Assembly: GCA_021234155.1 (NCBI GenBank)
Contig: JAJEKV010000002.1
Coordinates: forward strand, 34,824,128 to 34,888,127
DNA length: 64,000 nt
DNA from: Isoetes taiwanensis
Taxonomy: Eukaryota > Streptophyta > Lycopodiopsida > Isoetales > Isoetaceae
Direction: 5' to 3'
Position numbers and translations under genes: made by a program. Every line of letters begins with the position of its first letter. Within the stretch, counting starts at the first letter, position 1. This document shows, one piece after another, positions 1 to 11,629 of the stretch. Under the pieces are notes generated by a model. It was not told the DNA's origin. It did not search any database and was given only the letters and a program-made list of their open reading frames with translations.

Positions 1-763
1 CATATGGATCAATGACATGGCAGGATCACTAAAATGGACCAATGGGAATATGAAAACATTTGATGATGTGGACCCATGCCAATAATGATATTATCTTGCA
101 ATGTAATAGCCATCGTGCTAATGCATGCAAAAGGTGTAGGAAATTCACACCTAATACAAGGACCTTGGAATTGGACCGAAGGGCTTTATCAGCACACAGG
201 AGACTATCTGCTTCAAATTGTATCCTTTGAGCTTCTACCTTCAACCCATATCTTTTGTTGAATCTTTCTGGTCTACTGCTACTAAATCATTCTTTAATAT
301 AAAGGATGGACCTCAGAGTTTTTTTCACTAGCTATTCTGCCAAAAGGCAAGTCAAGAAATCTTCATATTTCAATGCTTTTGTTAAAAAACTTTGGCCAAC
401 GTATTCTTACATCTGATGGTAGCAATTCGTCATGATGCAGTACTATGCAATTTGAATATTCTCATACATAGTGCTACGATCTTTACAAATATGGTTTCAG
501 ATTGGAGATTTGCCATGTCCTAAAAGGAATGCCTTCCTTATACATTCACATGGGGATGACTCCAGGCATCGAGAGCTGTTGGATGGATATATTTGCAAGT
601 TATTCCTTGATCTAGACCATAGATAGCGATCCTCATTTTGTGAGGTATGCTTGTATAAGTTTACTGTATAATGAGGTCTGCAAAAATACTACAAGGTTTG
701 AGACTGGTGTTGATTTTATAAATGTATTATGTAGTTCTAGGGAGTACAAAAAGAGGCTCTCAT
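1..763. other. Left flank, no gene recognised
   Basis: AT-rich sequence with only short overlapping reading frames. None shows a domain, a codon pattern or splice structure that would support a gene. It ends at the left LTR of the Ty3 element. Confidence 0.5.
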
Positions 764-2383
764 TGTGGCGCCTCCACGCTAAACATCTGGCCAACCGTCG
801 ACGGCGAGAATTCCCCGTCCGGCTCATCAACCGCACAGGCCCTCCATCTACCCGCACTCTACTGAATCCTCCGTGAGTGCGGGGAAGGGGACACTGAAAG
901 GTGTCTTTGCGCGCCCTTCCCTATGGGCTCCTATCACAAAAGGAAGCATAACACGTCAGAACTAGCAATACAATACAATATGCTACCTCGAGGGGTAGCT
1001 CCATAGATGCAAAGAACATAATCATATGCCATAAAACATGAGAGCTCCTACCCGTGGCTCCGACATGAAGGGAAGTCGACTGACTGGATAGGCCTCAAGA
1101 TAGAGCGGACCAGAATCATAACAATGGCGGGGCTGGCATAAGACAATGGCTAGGGTTGACCACTCCATCCGCCCCTCCCGCATACTTTGCGGATGGGCTA
1201 GATCAAAAGCGTGGTATGACTCTAACCTTCCTGGATCACTAATCCCATGGCATCACCCATCCGGGGACTACTCCTGGTTGCATCTCCACGGTCCGGCCGA
1301 GGTAGGAAGGGTTGCATCTCCCCTTCCCGGGGTCTAGAGGCTCCACAGGCGGCTAGAGAATCGCATGGCGACACCCATCCGATTGCGTGCCCCGAACCCC
1401 CAAAACAAGAGCCAAGCTGACACTTGCAACTCTTGAGAGGCGGGGTGACACCATCGCCCGGGAGGTGTGTCGGACCCATGCTCGACCCACACCTAAGGAC
1501 CACCATAAGCCTAGCCCACCGTGGGATCCCCCAAGTCCCCACTCGGCGGGGATCCACCCTCCATCTTGCCTCTAGCCCGTTGTGTGGTGCTGAGTCACAT
1601 CATAGCTTCCATAGCTCGGTGGGTTCCTATGCACAGGCCGCAACTAATAGGAACTAAGGGATCTACACTAGGAGCATACTACATATGGCCCTAGGTCTCT
1701 ACCCCCCTTCCCAACACAAGAGGAACAACATGATCAACCATCATCACATAATCATCATGAACAATATCATATGAACATCTTAACCTAATCATACATATCT
1801 ATCTATCAGTTAGGGTTCCTTGATTAGGGTTCAAGATGTTCAACAATGGATCTAGGGTGGCTCTACTCTAGACACGAATCACTAACCCATCTGGAGTGCT
1901 AACTTCCAGATGAACTAACATGAACTCTACTCAACCTACCTCCTCCAGAAGCGCTTCCTCCCATCCCTGGCGTCTCCATGCTCCTAGGCGTGGTTCGAAG
2001 GCTTGCTCCTTCTACGATCATACACACCCTCCAGGGGCTGCTGCTCCAGGCTAGACTATGACGAACGGTGCTCGAAACGGGGTTTCGGGCACGTGGATGA
2101 GAGCTCAGGTGCTAGGTCAGGGAAAAAGGGTCTAGGGTTAGGGTTAGAGCTCATATAGGTGTGGGTCCACGTGGGATGCCACGTGGCACCACTAGGATGA
2201 GGCCGTGTGGCGCCATGTGGAAATGGGCCTTATCCTAAGGTTATCTAAGTTAAGTAATTAACTTAGATGTGCACCCCTTGCCACTTTCTAAGGCATACAA
2301 GGCTACCTAGGTAGACTTGTATGGTGACGACCCGAGAATATAATGATTATTTATAAGCGTATATTCCTCCTGAACGGGCCACA
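764..2383 (-). repeat. 3' LTR of the Ty3 element
   Basis: Begins TGTGGCG on the plus strand and ends GGCCACA. It matches the right LTR over its length, including an AT-rich block around 1640-1900 that is virtually identical and a doubled telomere-like TTAGGG motif near 2140. The many differences from the other LTR sit mainly in C/G-rich spots. Confidence 0.88.
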
Positions 2384-2396
2384 TTCTCCCCCTTAG
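2384..2396 (-). other. Polypurine tract of the Ty3 element
   Basis: On the minus strand this is AAGGGGGAGAA immediately before the 3' LTR, the expected plus-strand primer for reverse transcription. Confidence 0.75.
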
Positions 2397-2805
2397 GACA
2401 ATCTTTGTCCCGGCATTGTGCTAAGGTGACGAGCCTAGTCGATCCTGCAAAACAACACAAAGCATACACTTCAATTTAAACGATCAACTTCCTATTAACG
2501 AGTTAAATGTCAAAATTTAGGCTATATTTGTACTTATACAAAATTATATAGCCCTAACAAGGTTACTTCTTACAATAATTCAAAACATTATTATAAGAGT
2601 TATTAAGGTTCATAATCTAAATTATGGTTCCCCCCATCTTCTCGTAATGCGCTCCACCTCGATGCTCCTTCTCACTTGCCTGCACATGGAGCACATTACG
2701 TTAGTCTAATTTAATAAGTTTGTGGTTTTAGGGGACCACCCCCCTTACCATACCTTGCACTCGATCATGGCCCTTTCGGATTTGAGCTTAAGGACCATTT
2801 AAGAT

Positions 2806-3130
2806 GATCCCATCATCGCCCATGATCAAGTGCTACCTTGTACTCGGTTACCCGGTGCCGAGTACCCCTAGTGCATCATGCCCCAAGGGTTTTTAAGCTA
2901 GGGAATGTCTCATGATCCCATCATCGCACATGATCACTTTGACCTTCACCATGACCCCCCTATGGCCAGGTGTGCGATCCCCACATCGTGGCATAGGGAG
3001 CATCCGACCGATGTCCCATCATCGCGCACCATGCCTTTCCTTCTCTCTCTCTCGCATGACCCTAGTGGTCATGCGCACCTCTTGGTGCATGTTGCCTAGG
3101 GAACGCCTTAAGGGCTTATCCCATCATCGC
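2806..3130 (-). repeat. Spaced repeat in the element's 3' untranslated region
   Basis: The motif CCCATCATCGC recurs near 2808, 2917, 3014 and 3120, about 97-109 bases apart, with related CATGATC sequence beside some copies. It lies between the chromodomain stop and the LTR. Confidence 0.55.
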
Positions 3131-3216
3131 CCGCATGTTCCAAGATTCTGGCATATGTATTCCACTAACTAGAATACACCTGCCAGAGCTAGAGGCTAAC
3201 TAAGAAGCATACTAAG

Positions 3217-3726
3217 CTAACCTCCTGGCGAGTCGGGGTCGACCAAGTCGGAGACGACTCGCCCATCAAATTCCTTCATAAACTCTGGGTATTGCTTCTC
3301 TAGATCTTGCTTCAATACCCAAGTTGCGTCTTCCACGGGCAAATACTTCCACTTGACCAAATACTGGAGGAACTGAGACCTCCTAGTCTTCTTGAATGAT
3401 TTATCAAGAAGTAACTCAGGCACGATTTCCACTTGCTCTTCCGTCATTTCCAACAAAGTTGGAGTATCCAAAACCTCCTCAGGGTTAGGATTGTGTCTTT
3501 TCAATAAACTTACGTGGAAAACCTTGTGAACTTTGAGATGGGCCGGAAGATCCAACTTGTAGGCTTGGGAGCCCACTCTCTCCAAAATCTTGAACGGACC
3601 AGCCCACCTAGGGCCAAGCTTCTTGCAACTCCCAATCCGAAGCTTAGCTTGCTTGACCTTGATCTTCAACCACACGCTATCGCCTACTTTGAACTCTCTT
3701 ACGGTCCCCGTGCTTGTCGGCCACAC
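3217..3726 (-). CDS. Integrase C-terminal region plus chromodomain (Ty3 pol)
   Basis: A 169-residue open frame. Residues about 10-75 resemble the integrase C-terminal module of Ty3 elements, with the run GPRWAGPFKILERVG and then KVHKVFHVSLLKRH. Residues about 120-150 form a chromodomain-like segment with YLVKWKYLPVEDATW, matching the aromatic-cage and WxxR/KWKG-type pattern of chromovirus chromodomains, which are thought to steer integration to particular chromatin. The start methionine only marks where the open frame begins after an upstream break; in an intact element it would be continuous with integrase. Confidence 0.85.
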   Translation of the reverse strand: MWPTSTGTVREFKVGDSVWLKIKVKQAKLRIGSCKKLGPRWAGPFKILERVGSQAYKLDLPAHLKVHKVFHVSLLKRHNPNPEEVLDTPTLLEMTEEQVEIVPELLLDKSFKKTRRSQFLQYLVKWKYLPVEDATWVLKQDLEKQYPEFMKEFDGRVVSDLVDPDSPGG

Positions 3727-3811
3727 TCTTACGCCGACTTCTTGTCGCTAGGAGGTAACCCCTCACTTCTTCCACCAACTGCGCATATCTCCTAGCATCT
3801 GTTGGGACACT

Positions 3812-4349
3812 TCAACCTTTGACACGGATTGTGCCAAGTGTCCTGGTTAAGCACCGGTACCGTGGTTTACCATGAAAGGAGACATCCGAGATGACTCTGC
3901 TTGGCACTATTGTAGGCGAATTCCACCAAGTGGATGTACTCATCCCACTTGGACTGCTTATTCCACACAAAGCTTCTAAGCATATCTTCAATGATTCGAT
4001 TAGGCCCTCTCCGTCGACCATCTGCTTGGGGATGATATGCCGTGCTCATGGAGAGCTTAAATGGCCCTCAATGGTGCTTGAGAGGTCCCGCCAAAAAGCA
4101 CTCATAAACTTGGAATCTCTATCCGATATTATCTCCCCGAGGCATGCCATGGAGCCTAAAAAATCTCCTTCACAAATAGCTTGGCGTTATCTAATCTTTG
4201 TGTTTCCAGTTCTACAAGGCACAAAATGTGCCATCTTAGATAATTTGTCTACTACGACCATCAATGCATCTTTGCCTCGAAGAGTCTTGGGAAGTCCCGT
4301 GATAAAATCCATACTTACCACTTCCCACTTCGCATTCGCAGACCGCTAG
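3812..4349 (-). pseudogene. Integrase core, broken (Ty3 pol)
   Basis: Two overlapping minus-strand frames (3867-4049 and 3812-4021) together carry the late integrase-core signature: STAYHPQADG followed by WDEYIHLVEFAYNSA. In the family this is the region around the last acidic catalytic residue. The Gln-Thr-Glu expected after the ADG motif reads differently (ADGRRRGPNRIIED) because of a frame change. The upstream half of the core, between here and the zinc-binding domain, is only partly readable. Confidence 0.75.
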
Positions 4350-4947
4350 AGGTTCCAAGGCTCCCAGGATTGAAGTCGCCCGCTTTGGTTTGCTGACACA
4401 ACTGACACTCGCGAATATATCTTGCTATCTGCTTCTTCATTCCCGGCCAGAAGTAGCTACTTCGAATCTTGAAGTAGGTCTTCATAAAACCTGCATGCCC
4501 TGCTATTGGGCTGTTGTGTGTGTCATGAAGAATTAGCTTCCTTACCCCTGATGATTCGGGCACACACAACTTATGCTTATGATACAACAGGTTGCCTTCC
4601 TTCTTATAATGCTTGAAGGCTTCTCGTTCCTTATCTGTTCTAGCCTCTCTAGAAAGGCTTTCCCATACCTCCTTGAAATCACCATCGGATGGTAATATCT
4701 CCTCAATTTTCTTGCCATACCCACTCGAAAGAGTTGATATAGCATTACAATGAATTCTGGTCTCAAGAGGTCTTCTGGAAAGAGCATCCGCAACCACATT
4801 CAACTTTCCTGGCTTATAAGCAATCTCAAATTCATACTCTTCTAGGAATTCCATCCACCTCCTTTGTCTTAGATTCAGGAGTGGTTGGGTAAAGATGTAT
4901 TGGAGGCTCTGGTGATCAGTATCTAACTGAAACTTCCTCCCAAACAA
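4315..4947 (-). CDS. RNase H and integrase zinc-binding domain (Ty3 pol)
   Basis: A 210-residue open frame. Residues about 1-60 match the end of RNase H of Ty3 elements ([13 protein letters not shown], then [20 protein letters not shown] and ADALSRR). Residues about 125-185 give the integrase HHCC zinc-binding domain: [14 protein letters not shown] with two histidines, then CQLCQQ with two cysteines. The frame stops just before the catalytic core. Domain order and spacing are normal for this lineage. Confidence 0.88.
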   Translation of the reverse strand: MFGRKFQLDTDHQSLQYIFTQPLLNLRQRRWMEFLEEYEFEIAYKPGKLNVVADALSRRPLETRIHCNAISTLSSGYGKKIEEILPSDGDFKEVWESLSREARTDKEREAFKHYKKEGNLLYHKHKLCVPESSGVRKLILHDTHNSPIAGHAGFMKTYFKIRSSYFWPGMKKQIARYIRECQLCQQTKAGDFNPGSLGTSSGLRMRSGKW

Positions 4948-5349
4948 ATAATGCCTCCAAATACGAAGAGCCCCGACAATAGCTAGAAGTTCCCGATCGT
5001 GGGTTGATAGCTACCGCTTCTCGGTCGCTTCAACTTCTTGGAATCATAAGCTATTACTCTTCCTTCTTGCATAAGGACTCCACCTTTGCTATCTTTTACT
5101 TGCATCTGTTGCTACTATCTTGTCCTTGTCCGGATCCGCGTAACTAGCACCGGTGTCTTTGTTGTTAAGGCCTCCTTAAGCTTTTCAAATGAAGCTTGAA
5201 CATTTTCTAACCAATGTGTTCTTCAATCTTTCACCTTTAACACTCTTAGTGAGGTCCGCCAGAGGGGACGCCCACTTAGCTTAAGTCCTTCACGAACTTT
5301 CTCAGTAATAACCCCGCCGGACCTAGAAAGCTTCTTACTTCCGCCACAT

Positions 5350-6000
5350 TCTTTGAGCTGGCCAATCTACTACTGCTTCGATCTTTGGCGGGTCGGTGGA
5401 GATTCCTTCCACCGATATGACATGGCCCAAGTACTCCACTCTTTCAAAGAGCAAAGTGGCATTTGGAGAGCTTTCCATACAAACGATGCCGCCTCAACTT
5501 TTCTAACACCCTTCTCAAATGCCGACTATGATCTTCAATGGACTTGTCAGAGACTAGAATGTCGTCGAAGAAGACAATGACAAACTCATCTAGAAAATCC
5601 CCTCAAGACGCCGCTCATGAGGCGCATAAAAGTTGCTGGAGCATTCGACAATCCAAAGGGCATTACCGTAGAACTCAAAGTGACCATACCGCTTTCAATG
5701 CGGTCTTATGGATATCCTCTTCTTTTTATTCTTATTTGGTGGTACCGACCTCAAATCAATCTTAGAGAATACCTTTGCTCCCCGAGCTGGTCCATTAAAT
5801 CATCGCCCTTTGGCAATGCATACTTGTTCTTTATTGTCCGCTTGTTGAGTCGGGCGATAGTCTATGCACATTCTTAAACCGCCATCTTTCTTCTTCACGA
5901 AGAGTATGGGTGCTCCAAAAGGAGACACACTTGCTCTAATAAAACCAAGCTCAAGCAATTCCGTGAGTTGCTTCTTGAGCTCAATCAACTCGTGTGCTCA
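5350..6000 (-). pseudogene. Reverse transcriptase, broken (Ty3 pol)
   Basis: The start of the RT domain is readable at 5800-5988 ([22 protein letters not shown] followed in frame by [11 protein letters not shown]). The catalytic motif FFDDIL appears on the minus strand at about 5555-5575, with the following region (SKCHFAL, LGHVIS-like) towards 5400. These blocks lie in different frames, so the domain is interrupted several times. The aspartate pair is present. Confidence 0.78.
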
Positions 6001-6369
6001 TCCCGTATGGTGCCTTGCTGGTAGGCTTAGCATCCGGTGCCAATGTGATCTCACACTCCACACCCCTATAAGGTGGTAGCCGCCGATCTCATCCGAAATA
6101 CATCCTTGAATTCCAAATAAGCCTTGCTACCGGGTTTGGGCAATTGCTTCCCCCTTTGGTCGCTCCCATCCCCGCTTATTGGGCTCAATTGCCTCCAATC
6201 TCAAAATGTAATCCACCTTATTTCTTTCTATACTTTTCCTTAGTCGCTTCAAAGAAATACACCGCATAGAAGAAGCCGCCTTCTTACCTCTCACTATGAA
6301 TTTGGTGCCGCCCTATGTCTTTGCATGGCGACTTCATTAAGGGTCGCAATGATCATGGCTTTCACCGGG

Positions 6370-6410
6370 TTTTAGGAACTCCATTCCTACTATAAGGTCA
6401 TACCTTCCAA
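6370..6410 (-). pseudogene. Protease remnant (Ty3 pol)
   Basis: A short minus-strand stretch reads RYDLIVGMEFL, the C-terminal signature of Ty3 retropepsins (family form YDVILGMDWL). The active-site Asp-Ser/Thr-Gly segment could not be found cleanly upstream, where the frame is broken. Confidence 0.55.
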
Positions 6411-7163
6411 TCTCCATAACCTCTGCCCCCATCGGCCACTTACTTCCACTAAGGTCTATGTCGAATGTGATCCTCCTCCCCTTAGTGTGTCAATGGCACC
6501 GCTTGCCATAGCAACCGGCCTTGGCTTAGACTTCAATACTTTGTTCTTCATTAGGGCAGCCAGCCTAGGAGAGGCGGTTATGAGAGCTACCAGATCTATC
6601 AATACTAGATATGGATCAAGTATCTATGATCCCTCACCGCAATGATCGCTGGATCGACTTTCAATGTCATCATCGACTCAATGTTTGCACTGTGATATGG
6701 CACTCACCATCTATGAAGTCCTCGGCCCTCATGCGCCGGTCATCGCCTTCATCCGCTTCACGTTGGTGAATCCCAATCCATAAGCTCCCGCAAGGCCGCC
6801 TCGCATGACTTAATGGGCAATCATGGGTTCGCTCACCAAACAAAGCTTTTCAATACATTCCCGCCTCTTCTTCTTTCGCTTGTCGTTTAGAATACGCTTT
6901 AACATGTTGCCCCCTGATGCATTCTCAAACGGTCCCCAAAGTTCTTACCCCGAAGCTCTTCCATGCCGCTGGCCTCCCCGATGGCGTGAGTTGCCGATTG
7001 CTTACTCTGTTGCGCCCTTGGTACTTGTCCCGTTGACTTTCCTTTGAAGGCCGATTGTCTCTCACCGGGCGTTCTTTGGAGCTTCTTCCAAACTTATGGC
7101 TTTATCCTCGGCCGCCAATCGACTTAGGGTTGATTGCTCGGACTAGCCTTTTGATATTGATGT

Positions 7164-7921
7164 TCAATCCCTCAATGTAAGTTTCGACTGCTTGCCTTTC
7201 CGACACTCCAGGGACATGGAGTCTAAGTCGCATAAATTCCTCTCAGATACTTTTGCAACCGATAATGTACCCCGGTTCAATCTATAGAATCTGCTGGATC
7301 TCGCCTCGCTAGTATGTGACCTAGGCACATAATGTCTGGGAAAGCCTTGCTGAAGGTCTTGAATCTGCAACTGTTCCTTTTGAGCTTGTTGGACTTCGCA
7401 TAGCCTTTCCACCAGATTCTAGCTGCCCCTATCAAGTTTGCTGTAGCAACCTTCCCTATATCCTTATCCTTCATGCCATAAGAGTTGCCGAACTCTTCCA
7501 TCTCGCAAGCCAAGGCTTCCGCCTCCATACACCACCTATCCTTCCCCGAGAACCGACCCAACTTCCTAGTCTTCCACACATTGCTCATAGCACTTGTCAA
7601 CTTTCTTTTGATAATCATCTTCCTTCCTTGCCCCGCTCTTACCTCGCGGGAGTGCCTGGACTCACTATCTCGAGCTAGAACCGCCATGACCGCCTCAAGT
7701 GTCCGATGAACCGGAGCTAGGTGGTGTTGGACTCCTTCTGTTTCTCCTTTTCCTCTTCCCCTCCTCGACATTCCCCCGATTGTCCCGCCCCTCCCCGGCT
7801 GTGGACCTTCCTCGATGCCTTGCTGAGGTAGCGGTGGAGGTGGTGGTGGAGCAGGTGCATATTCTTGGGCATTCATCAACGGGGTGGCCCAGTGGATCAG
7901 CTGATGCATCTGGTTCCTCAT
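7164..7921 (-). CDS. Gag, capsid-like region (Ty3)
   Basis: The main frame is 7277-7921 (214 residues); a second frame at 7164-7412 continues it after a frame change. The first 45 residues are proline- and glycine-rich. Residues about 135-185 match the plant retrotransposon gag fold: RFSGKDRWCMEAEALACEMEEF and then KVATANLIGAARIWWKGY, with the conserved double tryptophan. A zinc knuckle was not clearly seen downstream, again because of frame breaks. Confidence 0.75.
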
Positions 7922-8281
7922 CTAGACGAGCCTTGCGTTGATTGCTTCCAGCGTCATATCGTCGTTGTTGTCATCTTGATCACGTCCAAATAGGTTTCTG
8001 GGTACCCACTGGTGGTGTCGGCCTTGGCCTTGAGAACCCGAGCACAGTTCCTTGTCGCAAGGATTAATCATCAATGCTTGTTATTTAAGTTACACACTAA
8101 TTGTTCTTGCTCAAAATTGAATTGTTGTTAGATACAAAGAAATCATATGAAAATTCCACTTACAAGTTAAGATCATGGTAGGACATTAATTAGTATATAG
8201 AAGTACATTTCATGAATTACATGATAATACTGAAAAGAGAGTTACAATACACTTTAATTAATTTACAAAACAAGTTTTCCA

Positions 8282-8623
8282 TCAACGATGTCGCTTCATA
8301 GACTTGAAGAAGTTCTTGACGTTCTTGAATCCTATGCCCTTGCCCATGTTCTGTAGGATTCTTGCCGCCGATCCTCCCTCCAATGCTCTTGCAATTTGTG
8401 GTGCCGGAAGTTCTGGTGCAGATGCCGCCACTACTGACAAGTGCGCATCCCTGAGGTGGCCCCTTGCGAAGTCGAGGGCATGAAGGGCTACGGATCTCTT
8501 GAAGAGGATAACATGGTCCATTCCGAAATCTATCTTGGCATGTTGTCCGAAGCCTGAGAGTGCTATGAGGAGCGCCACGGATTCTTCACCCCTTGGGATG
8601 AACTCCTTGTGGAAGACTATCAT
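8282..8623 (-). CDS. Unrecognised ORF upstream of gag (part)
   Basis: A 113-residue minus-strand frame ending at a stop at 8282. It is rich in Ala, Leu and basic residues and ends in a Lys/Arg-rich tail (FFKSMKRHR). I recognise no domain. It probably forms the C-terminal part of the same product as the frame at 9176-9802, because the minus strand between them also reads as protein-like sequence in shifted frames (for example IQAYQRIRRMFQQRKNP near 8900). It lies inside the Ty3 element, downstream of the primer site and upstream of gag. Confidence 0.4.
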   Translation of the reverse strand: MIVFHKEFIPRGEESVALLIALSGFGQHAKIDFGMDHVILFKRSVALHALDFARGHLRDAHLSVVAASAPELPAPQIARALEGGSAARILQNMGKGIGFKNVKNFFKSMKRHR

Positions 8624-9175
8624 CTGTCCTTGGCTAAGGGCCTAAGATAGTACCCCGAAAGATTTACCCCTCGTGTGGCCCCCATGGCTCCCGTGGCTCT
8701 CCCCGCGGCTAGCTCCTCAAGACATCTATTGCTGTAAGGTCTTCGTGGTCCCTCCACATTGTTGCCGCGCTTCTCCGATTAATGTCGCTAGATGCTTCAC
8801 GCGACGCCATGGAGCGACCGGCCTGGGCTTGAGCTTGGGCCTCTACCCGCTTGTACAACTTGCTTTGGATCTCCCGGAATTCCTCTTAATGTCGGGTTCT
8901 TCCGCTGTTGAAACATCCGCCTTATCCGTTGGTACGCCTGGATGTCCGGCATAGTCTCCCCGCATAGGAGTGTCGCCGGCTACCTCCCTTGGGATCTCTT
9001 GGTAGGAGTAGTCGATGAAGTCACACGCCTCGCTCTTGTGCCATTAGGCCTAGGAGCTCATCCATCCCGAGGCCCTCTTCCCGACAATAAGGAAGGTTGA
9101 GGATATCGGTTGGCGAATATGTACTCCTCGCCGCCGATGATCACCGGGTGAGGGTCAGCGGATACCTATTGGCTC

Positions 9176-9802
9176 TCAAGTCTCGCCTTTAGTACCTCCC
9201 CTCTTAGCCAAACGCTTCTCCATCCTTCTTGCCTCCCTCATTTCCCAACTTGGGTTCTCTTCCTCTTCCTCTTCATAATCTTGCTCAATCTGCAACACAG
9301 GTGTTTCTGATGTGGAGCCGTAGTGTTCGTACGCCGCCGTCTCGATCTCGTGGATGCCTATCTGTGCTGCCCGAGTGTTGAGAGGTGCCAAATCCAAAGG
9401 TTGAATTGACGGCTCCCCTGGTTGGTTGACTGCCCTATACTGCATGAACAAAGCTAAGGCTGCTTGGTTTGAGAGATACCTATGCCTATGATGCTTACAG
9501 GTCATGTAGTCTGGCATGTTTCTAGTTCTATCCCACAGCCTACTCTTGCCCCTAGATCCCCCACCTATGGCTTGGGTAAGAGAGTCTAAGGAAACCCATT
9601 TCCCTCCCCTAGGTGGCAAGCTAACTTCCCAGGGTAGAACCTGCTGATCATATTGACAGATGATGTCAGTGTAATAAGGAGTTCTGGTTAAGGTGGCATG
9701 AAGATCAAAGAGATGATCAAAGACATGAAAGGCTTGCTCAAAGAGGAATTCACTGGATGTGATTGAGTCGTTGTACCATCTAACAAAGTTTGATGGCGCC
9801 AT
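9176..9802 (-). CDS. Unrecognised ORF upstream of gag
   Basis: A 208-residue minus-strand frame starting MAPSNFVRWYND. The first 60 residues are aromatic-rich (FEQAFHVFDHLFDL); residues about 170-208 are strongly charged with a run of glutamates, then Arg/Lys. No retroviral or host domain is recognised. It sits between the 5' LTR and gag of the chromovirus, a position where most Ty3 elements have only a leader. It could be an extra element ORF, a captured host sequence or a remnant of a nested element. Confidence 0.45.
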   Translation of the reverse strand: MAPSNFVRWYNDSITSSEFLFEQAFHVFDHLFDLHATLTRTPYYTDIICQYDQQVLPWEVSLPPRGGKWVSLDSLTQAIGGGSRGKSRLWDRTRNMPDYMTCKHHRHRYLSNQAALALFMQYRAVNQPGEPSIQPLDLAPLNTRAAQIGIHEIETAAYEHYGSTSETPVLQIEQDYEEEEEENPSWEMREARRMEKRLAKRGGTKGET

Positions 9803-10093
9803 TGAGCAAAGATGGCTATGAAAAATGGTTGATGGGGATGAGCAGAGGACTAGAAAATTGCCAAAGGGGCTGAGAGCAGATCTGATGGTGAGAAAATGAC
9901 AAATGAGGGCCCTTTTTATAGGCTAGAGATGCCTCGGGTTCCGTGCACAAGGGTTCTTGATGAGAGAAGACCTCAAATCTATGGCCATGGGTGTCCAAAT
10001 GAACTACCATGAAGTGCAATTCTAATCAAAGCAAAGCAAGAAACACTACATGACAGCTTTGTTGGATCAAAATTGGTCAATCTGGGCAAATTT

Positions 10094-10386
10094 GGGCTTA
10101 AATCGGTGGCGCTATGCAAAAATGGCCCTCGTCATGGCCGCCATGCGCAGGGTTTTATACGACGCCGAATCCGATTTCGGGTTATTTCTACTTTTATGAA
10201 GAGTTTCAGGGAATTTAAAGATCCTAACATGACTCTCTAGCATGATTCTAACTTAATTAGCAACTTTTGTTACTTAATTTGGACATGGATTAGCTATAAA
10301 ATGGCTTAAATCGGTGGCGCTATGCGCGGGGGCCTCAAGGTCATGCAAGCAGATGGGTTTTATGCGAGCGCCGACCCGGTTTCGTC
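10094..10386. repeat. Direct repeat inside the upstream region
   Basis: Two related blocks at about 10094-10182 and 10302-10386 share GGCTTAAATCGGTGGCGC, then ATGGGTTTTAT- and CCGATTTCG-like sequence. They lie in the noncoding gap between two of the unknown upstream ORFs. Confidence 0.6.
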
Positions 10387-10845
10387 AGATTTTTGCAATT
10401 TTGACTAATTAAGTTAGGATTTTTTTAACTAATTAATTTTTCCCTTGGACATTCCAATTATAATGGTCAAAACTAAAGTAAAATTAAGCTATTTAAACAC
10501 ATTTTCCTACAAAATTTAAGGTCAGATGGTGACAAAATTTTATATTTATAGGAGAAAACTTAGCAAGTACATTAATTTACACAAAACTTCATCCTCAAGG
10601 GCGTTCCTTTATGATGCGACGCCAAGTGCAAGTTCTTGGGCATCGTGGTCACCCTCTTCGCATGGATTGGCGCAGAGGTTTCCCTCTTCAACAACCGGGT
10701 GAGTTCGCCTCCGCAGCCTACCGCAACACCCTAGTTGTCGAGACGCCACCCGATAGTCCGGTGATCTAACTCCCCGATCACTTCCCCGCATGAGTCGCCG
10801 AATGGTGCCTTCCTAATCGGGAGATTAGTGCACCGCTGAAAGTGC

Positions 10846-11629
10846 TTAATCTCCTAAAAACTCGGGCATGCGAGGAGTTAGGCCCATGGTGGACCTTCTT
10901 GGGCTTCTTTCGTGCGTGGTGGCGGCTTGGGCTGGTTCTTCTTGGGTCGACCCCTCCACATAGGCGCCCACGTTAAAGCGGCGGTACCCGGTCATTATAC
11001 CTCGTCCCAGCGGCGGAGGTATTCCCTGCAGCTTGAAGCGGCGGCGTTTGAAGAGTCTGTCCTCCTTCAAGGCGAAGGATCGCTCACCCGCCTTCTGCTT
11101 CTTAACCACCTTAGGTGGCTCGGGCCACACTGGATAAGGCGGCCTTGGGTCTGCGCCCTCCTCCGGCTCCTCTTCCTCGTCGCCTCCTCCTTCTTCCACC
11201 TCCTCTTCTTCACGCCGGGGAGGTTCTTCAATCACGACGGTCCTTCGGGGCCGATCATTCCTCCTCTTAGTTCGCCTCTCGCTCCCTCGGCTCGTTCTCT
11301 CTCTCTCTCTTCTTCCTTGCGGCCCTCTCTTCTGGCCACTCCGTAACCTTCTCCTTGCCCTTCTTCTTGGGCACTGAAGGGCCTGCCTCTTGAGTCTGGT
11401 GCTGGGGTTGCTCTTCCACCTGCTCTTCCACCTCGGTGTCCGAAGGCCCAAAATGACGGGATTCTCCGGTTCTCTGGGTGCCTGCTGATGAAGAGCTACT
11501 GCTAGGTGCGTCCTCCTCAGCGTCATGGTAGGTTGCGCCGCCGCCGGGCGGAGGGAAACTCCTCTTCCCCTTCTTAGGCTCCGAGGTGCTCCGGATTTTC
11601 TTCAGATGGCGCCCCGCTACTACCGCCAT
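10846..11629 (-). CDS. Highly charged unrecognised ORF, frame-shifted
   Basis: Two overlapping minus-strand frames (11267-11629 and 10846-11526) appear to be one product. The first carries KKIRSTSEPKKGKRSFPPPG and a Ser-rich, then Glu/Gln-rich stretch. After a frame change near 11270-11350 the second frame carries alternating Arg/Lys and Glu blocks (PPRREEEEVEEGG) and a final segment GIMTGYRRFNVGAYVEG. The composition is that of a disordered, nucleic-acid-binding protein. It is the first coding block after the primer site. No known domain is recognised. Confidence 0.45.

Noticed and set aside
2130-2160. Telomere-like TTAGGG repeats
   Set aside because: Only two units and present in both Ty3 LTRs, so it is part of the LTR and not a telomeric relic.
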